A stretch of DNA of 64,000 bases. Origin: Acidobacteriota bacterium. Its GTDB lineage: Bacteria; Acidobacteriota; Vicinamibacteria; Vicinamibacterales; SCN-69-37. Under the pieces are notes generated by a model. It ran no database searches and had not been told where the DNA came from. It saw nothing but the letters and a program-made list of their open reading frames with translations. The DNA lies in the NCBI GenBank assembly GCA_016716905.1, contig JADJUS010000014.1, positions 148,836 through 212,835 on the forward strand, read 5' to 3'. The position numbers and the translations under genes were made by a program. This document shows, in pieces, positions 59,808 through 64,000 of this stretch; position 1 is the first letter of the stretch, and every line of letters begins with the position of its first letter.

Positions 59808-60745
59808 TGAATGTCGAAACCGCCTACGCTTGTCGGAGGGTCCCGTTCCGGCGGAGCCGCACATATCCCAGGCCGATCAGCCCCACAGCCGTCGCGCACC
59901 CCACGCGCACATTTGTGCTTCTCACCGGCCTGTTCCTGTTGACCTTTGCGGCCGTCTCGCCGCTCTACACAAGCAGCGATGCGACCGCGGCACTGACTGG
60001 CTTCATCGCCCAATCAGCGGCACTGATTCTGAGCGCGTCGGGCGCCACCGCTCACGCCGCAGCGAATGTTCTGTGGACGCTCCGCGGTGGGTTTCTCGTC
60101 ACACACGAGTGCATTTCCACGCCGCTCATCCCTGTCTACATCGCGGCCGTGTGTGCGTATGCTCCGAGCTGGCGCCGGCTCACCCTTGGCCTGCTGGCCG
60201 CGATTCCACTGTTTATCCTGCTGGGCATCCTGCGGCTGCTCGTCGTGGCCGTGCCCGCCACCATCATTGCGTCGCCGGAGTTCCTGGTGCACGCGTTTTA
60301 TCAGTTGCTCCTTGGCGCCGTGGTCGTGGGAGTGGCCGCACATTGGCGCCACAAGCGCGACGGCGCCTTCCGATACGCCGCGGCCGGCATCATGGCCGGT
60401 ACGCTTTTTGTGCTGATGCTGGCGCCGGTCTACACTCGGCTTGTGGCGTTCCCATCGGCAGCGCTCAGTGAAGGCCCGCAAGGCGCCCTGATGTTCCTGC
60501 CGGGCTTTCAGATCGGACTCTACCTGGCCCTGTGGGTGGCGGCACTGACGACAGTCCACTGGCGGCGGCCGCTCGGAGGACTCGTGGTGCTCGCAGTGTC
60601 CCACGCCGCCGGTCTCTTCGCTCTGCACGTCATGGCCGCGCCACCAGACCTGGTGACGTGGGTGCCGGCAATCCGCGCCTGGGCCGTGGCCGGTCCGGTG
60701 TTGGTGATGGCCGCGGTGGTCGCCAGTGTCCAGACGCGTCGCTGA
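59807..60745 (+). CDS. Exosortase/archaeosortase-like membrane protein
   Basis: 312 residues, seven to eight spans. The candidate triad is Cys102 (THECISTPLIPVY), Arg143 (LLGILRLLVVAVP) and His162 (FLVHAFYQLLLGA). The 41-residue gap from Cys to Arg fits exosortases and archaeosortases, and the order C-R-H is theirs. Such enzymes cut C-terminal sorting signals and attach the protein to a lipid. The ATG sits at the end of the inverted repeat, so the true N-terminus may be further in. The next gene overlaps by 20 bases. Confidence 0.72.
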   Translation: MNVETAYACRRVPFRRSRTYPRPISPTAVAHPTRTFVLLTGLFLLTFAAVSPLYTSSDATAALTGFIAQSAALILSASGATAHAAANVLWTLRGGFLVTHECISTPLIPVYIAAVCAYAPSWRRLTLGLLAAIPLFILLGILRLLVVAVPATIIASPEFLVHAFYQLLLGAVVVGVAAHWRHKRDGAFRYAAAGIMAGTLFVLMLAPVYTRLVAFPSAALSEGPQGALMFLPGFQIGLYLALWVAALTTVHWRRPLGGLVVLAVSHAAGLFALHVMAAPPDLVTWVPAIRAWAVAGPVLVMAAVVASVQTRR

Positions 60746-62688
60746 AGTTGCAATCATCGTCGCTGTCGCCACGGTTATCACCGTGGTCATGGCCTGGCCG
60801 GTGCTGCGCGCGCCGTCCGACCGCATCTTCGGCATGGAGATTGTCGGCCGGCATCACGATCCATTCACCGTGATGGCACAGTTCGAGCGTCCGCTCGGTA
60901 ATGGCATCTACGCCCAGCCCCTCACTGATATTCCAGGTGCATTGATCGCTCGAGTCGCGGGCCCGGTTGCCGCCTACAACTGGCTCGTCCTCCTCACCTT
61001 CCCACTCTCGGCGGCCTTTGCGTACCTGCTGGCGCGCCATCTCTGCCTCGCACCAGCGGGCGCTGCCGTCGCGGCGGTGGTCTTCGCCTTCTCCCCCTTC
61101 CATCTGGCGCAGGCGGCCTACCATCCGCACATCGCACAAACGCAGTGGCTGCCCTTCTACCTACTGGCGTTGTGGCGGTGCGTGGATCGACCCACACCGT
61201 GGGCCATCGCCTGGCTCGCCGCAGCAACGGCAACCGTGACGCTCTCAAATTTCTACTCGGGTTTCATTGCCGCCGTGATCACACCGGTGGCCCTGCTCGC
61301 ATACTGGCTTGTTGGCCTGCGCACCCACCCGCAACCGCTGCGTCGACTGGCTATAACCGCCGGAACGCTGACCGCCATCGCCGCAGCGGGCCTGGCGTAT
61401 GTGTCCTTCACAGCCGGCGAGGTCGTGACGAATCGTAGCGCCTTTGCCTTCCGAAGGCCGACCTCTCTCACTACAGCGCGAAGTGGGTGAGCTATCTTGT
61501 CCCTCCCATCGAACACCCGTTGCTCACGCAATCCGTCTTTCGCTTCTGGCACGCAGCCGGCGTTCGCGAGGGACTCCTTGAGCAACAGGTCAGCCTGGGA
61601 TGGGGCTTCGTTGCGCTTGGACTTGTCGCCATCGCCTGGTGGCTGATCAGGGGTCGGCGCATCGAATCCACGCGCTGGGTCCCGGTCCTCGTCGTCGTCG
61701 CGTTCACCGCGCTGCTGTGCTCGCTGTCGCCCGAGCAGAGTGATGGCGGGTTTCCCATGCTTCGACCATCCGCGTGGTTTATGCGAACTGGCGCCGATGT
61801 TCCGCGCATACGCGCGATTCGGCAGCGTCGTGCAACTGATGGTGGCGCTGCTGGCCGGCCTTGGCGTCACGGTGCTCGTCTCCTCCAAATGGGCAGGCGC
61901 AGGGCGCTGTGTGCGCTGCTGCTGGCCCTCGGGGCGGCGGAGTACGCGGTGAGGCCGTCTGCTCTTTGGCGCGACGTGATGCCGACGACGGCGCATCGCT
62001 GGGTGATGGACCAGCCCGGCCCCATGCAGGTGCTCGACTGCGTGCCCTACTCGTTGCCCTCGGCGTCGGTGCCTTGGCTGACGGGACATCGGGTCAGGCT
62101 CCTCGGTGGACCGTTCAGTGACTGCGGAGAATCCCACGTGGCTCACAAACTGGCCGCGGAGGGCTTCACGCATCTCCTGATCCGGCGCGGTTCGGACGAC
62201 GCGGCCGCGTTCGGTTCGGGACGGGCCCCTGAAGGCACTGCGGTGGCTGCCAGGCTGAAGGACGGCCTGGTGCTCAAGGTCCCAGCTGCAGTGCCCGCGA
62301 TTGACACAGCCGAAATGACCGGGTTCTTCCCGCGTGAGCGTGACGGTGATCGCTCCCGGCGATGGATGGGCGCCAGGCCGCCCGGACAGTGGTGAACAGG
62401 AGCGCGGGGCCGATTGTTGCCACGCTGAGTCTTGAGCTATCGGCGTTTCACCATGAGCGCCCCTTTGAAGTGCGCGTCGATGGACGGCCGGTACTCGTTT
62501 CAGGTGGAGCCCGCTCGGCGCATTTACGACATCGGTCCGCTGACCATCCCTTCCGGCAGCCACCAAGTGGCCTTTCACGCCACTCAGGGCCCAACGATGA
62601 CGACCGGCCTTGTGACCAACGGCGACACGCGTGCGCTCTCGTTTGCGCTGAGCACCGGAGTTGGACCGTCAGGAGTGAACAGCCATGA
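60726..62688 (+). pseudogene. GT-C-like polytopic membrane protein broken by several frameshifts
   Basis: Reconstructed in pieces. Frame A (60726-~61460) gives IITVVMAWPVLR-type spans, the GMEIVGRHHDPFTVMAQF loop and about eight helices. It then continues in frame B as ADLSHYSAKWVSYLVPPIEH and GWGFVALGLVAIAWWLIRG, in frame C as MFRAYARFGSVVQLMVALLA and in B again as LCALLLALGAAEYAVRPS and RWVMDQPGPMQVLDC. A final shift gives EVRVDGRPVLVSGG and the tail WTVRSEQP, whose TGA (62686-62688) overlaps the next ATG. At least four indels are needed. It is related in layout to 10233..11888. Confidence 0.65.
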
Positions 62689-63479
62689 CCACCCGAGCAC
62701 GCAAATACCAGAACTTCTGGGAAGGAGTTGGCAAGGGTTTTCCCGACCTCGGCGGCGCCGCGTCCACGCGCTACTACGCGCAAAATGAAGAACGGCTCTT
62801 GACCGAGCATTTCCCTGCGCTTGAGGGGCTGACGATTCTCAAAACCGACTTGTGGGATGAGGCCAAGAACACCCGCATTCTTTTGTGGGCCGCCCAGCAG
62901 GGTGCGCGCGCCTTCGGCATCGACATCTCCGAACCCACCGTCCGGCAGGCACGCGCCGCCTTCGAAGGCCAGCCTAACGCCCGGCCCCTGCAAGGTGTCG
63001 CCGGCGATGTGCGGGATATTCCCTTCAAGGACGATAGTTTTGATGCGGTCTATTCGATGGGCACGATCGAACACTTCGATGCCACCGAGCGCGCGGTGGC
63101 GGAGATGGCCCGCGTCCTCAAGCCGGGTGGGGCGCCATCATCGGTGTGCCGAATCGCCACGACCCGTTTCTGCGGCCGGCGCTGGCCACGGTCATGCAGT
63201 GGCTGGGGCTTTATGCCTATGGTTACGAAAAATCCTATTCGCGGCGCAAGCTCCGGACCATGCTCGAACGCGCGGGTTTCACCGTCGTCGCCGAGACCTC
63301 AATCCTCTTCATCCCCGGGTGGCTGAGGATGCTGGACCTTGCCTGCCACTCGTGGTGCCGGCCGCTGTCGGCGATCACCGGCGCGCTGGTGTGGCCTTCG
63401 TGCAACGCTCGATGCGCGGGTGCCCGCCGTGCGCCGCCACGGTTATCTGCTGGCAACGGTGGTGACCAAGACGCGCTGA
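62685..63479 (+). pseudogene. Class I methyltransferase with frameshifts
   Basis: Starts with the ATG overlapping the previous stop. Frame 1 has TKTDLWDEAKNTRI-type start, AFGIDISEPTVRQARAAFEG and VYSMGTIEHFDATERAVAEM, up to ARVLKPGG (near 63127). Another frame continues VPNRHDPFLRPALATVMQWL, GYEKSYSRRKLRTMLERAGF and FIPGWLRMLDLACHSWC, and a third gives LLATVVTKTR before a TGA at 63477-63479. Two or so indels separate the parts. Probably a lipid or glycan methyltransferase; the pairing with a GT-C gene suits that. Confidence 0.7.
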
Positions 63480-63576
63480 CTACCTCAGGGACGCTGCCGA
63501 AAACCCGTGCCCGCCGGGGGAAACGCCGTCAGAGCCTTCTCACAGGACGCCGCTGCAAACGTCGGTCCGGAGATAG

Positions 63577-63976
63577 TCATCGAACATCGCACGGGTCCCG
63601 GACCGCGGTGCCCAATGGCACCACCACCACGTGGTCGCGCCCGACACAGCGGCCAATGGTCCCAGGTCGTGCACCACTGCCCCGCCGACCACGCGCGGCA
63701 ACACCACAACGATGCGCGCCTCACCTCCGGGGGTGTTCACGACCATTGCCACGTCCAGTGATTTGTCGGAGTCAATATCAGCGCTGGCCGGCCCGGCAGT
63801 GCCACGCGGGGGCGCTGACCATGGTCCAGCCCAGGGATCTCGTCGTCGAGCTGCTCCGTGATGGTCTTGGTCATCACGTCCGGCGCGTCCGATCGGTCTT
63901 GAACGCCTCCATGGACGGTCACGCCGAGAAACACGCCGGGCACGCCCGCCCAACCGGCAGGTTTCATCATCTTCAT
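63577..63976 (-). pseudogene. Hypothetical protein in at least three frames
   Basis: An ATG at 63976 has ggagaa just upstream. The frame gives GWAGVPGVFLGVTVHGGVQD and DVMTKTITEQLDDEIPGLDH. It shifts to GPASADIDSDKSLDVAMVVN and EARIVVVLPRVVGGAVVHDL, then to RDHVVVVPLGTAVRDPCDVR before a TGA at 63577. The composition is of a real protein with two indels. No family recognised; the SADIDSDKSLDVA stretch recalls FG-GAP repeats only loosely. The window ends 24 bases beyond its start. Confidence 0.5.
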
Positions 63977-64000
63977 CAGTTGTTCTCCTGATTGTGATCC

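Noticed and set aside
1..64000. Prophage or insertion sequence
   Set aside because: No integrase, transposase, terminase or structural phage gene is visible, and the tRNA-Phe gene has no duplicated 3' end or integrase beside it.

Overview
This is a high-GC bacterial window without phage or IS transposase genes. The gene content points to Acidobacteriota, most likely a Vicinamibacteria-type lineage. The evidence is an orphan MacB/FtsX-type permease of the acidobacterial 'ADOP' kind, a VWFA-related protein of the acidobacterial type, a Ser/Thr kinase with a C-terminal WD40-like propeller, many outer-membrane barrels and a cytochrome c maturation (Ccm) operon. Genes are tightly packed, with many ATGA, GTGA or TGATG stop/start overlaps. 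The taxonomic call is inference from gene families, not from a marker-gene tree.

Layout. 1-1.5 kb: end of a membrane protein followed by two decayed genes, a sensor-kinase N-terminus and a gutted S51 peptidase. 1.5-4.4 kb: methyltransferase, outer-membrane protein, and the tRNA genes dtd and ttcA. 4.4-33.2 kb: a large envelope glycan/glycolipid region with six glycosyltransferases of the GT4/GT2 types, five GT-C-like polytopic proteins (one frameshifted), two flippase-like proteins, an acyltransferase, an epimerase, methyltransferases, a nucleotidyltransferase, a radical SAM/SPASM protein and four lipoproteins. It includes a fusion of a CofD/YvcK-like domain to a glycosyltransferase-like domain whose usual acidic motif is degenerate. 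33-38 kb: outer-membrane protein, inositol-phosphatase family protein, RsbW-like kinase, aroA, aroK and a phosphoesterase. 38-45.6 kb: an operon running maf, ccmE, ccmF-ccmH, a zinc-ribbon protein, a Cna/carboxypeptidase-regulatory-like protein, ccmA, ccmB, ccmC, ccmD and a 55-residue membrane protein. 45.6-48 kb: DciA-like protein, thiolase and 3-hydroxyacyl-CoA dehydrogenase. 48-53.3 kb: Ser/Thr kinase, DUF457-type membrane protein, recA and tRNA-Phe. 53.3-64 kb: a possible C-terminal sorting-signal protein, VWFA protein, outer-membrane protein, ADOP permease, and an exosortase-like protein followed by a heavily frameshifted GT-C protein and methyltransferase.

How it works together. The centre of the window looks like an envelope assembly region: cytoplasmic GTs and sugar or lipid modifying enzymes, LPG-synthase-TM-like flippases, periplasm-facing GT-C enzymes, and surface lipoproteins and barrels. 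The Ccm operon would serve c-type cytochrome assembly. The exosortase-like gene may process the protein at 53.3 kb.

Cautions. Several important genes (ccmE, ccmH, GT-C genes, the last methyltransferase) carry single frameshifts, and these are dense after 60.7 kb. Sequencing indels are as plausible as true decay. Two kinds of non-coding repeats recur: short hairpins tied to a GCTAC/GTAGC core, and local word-like tandem repeats between genes.
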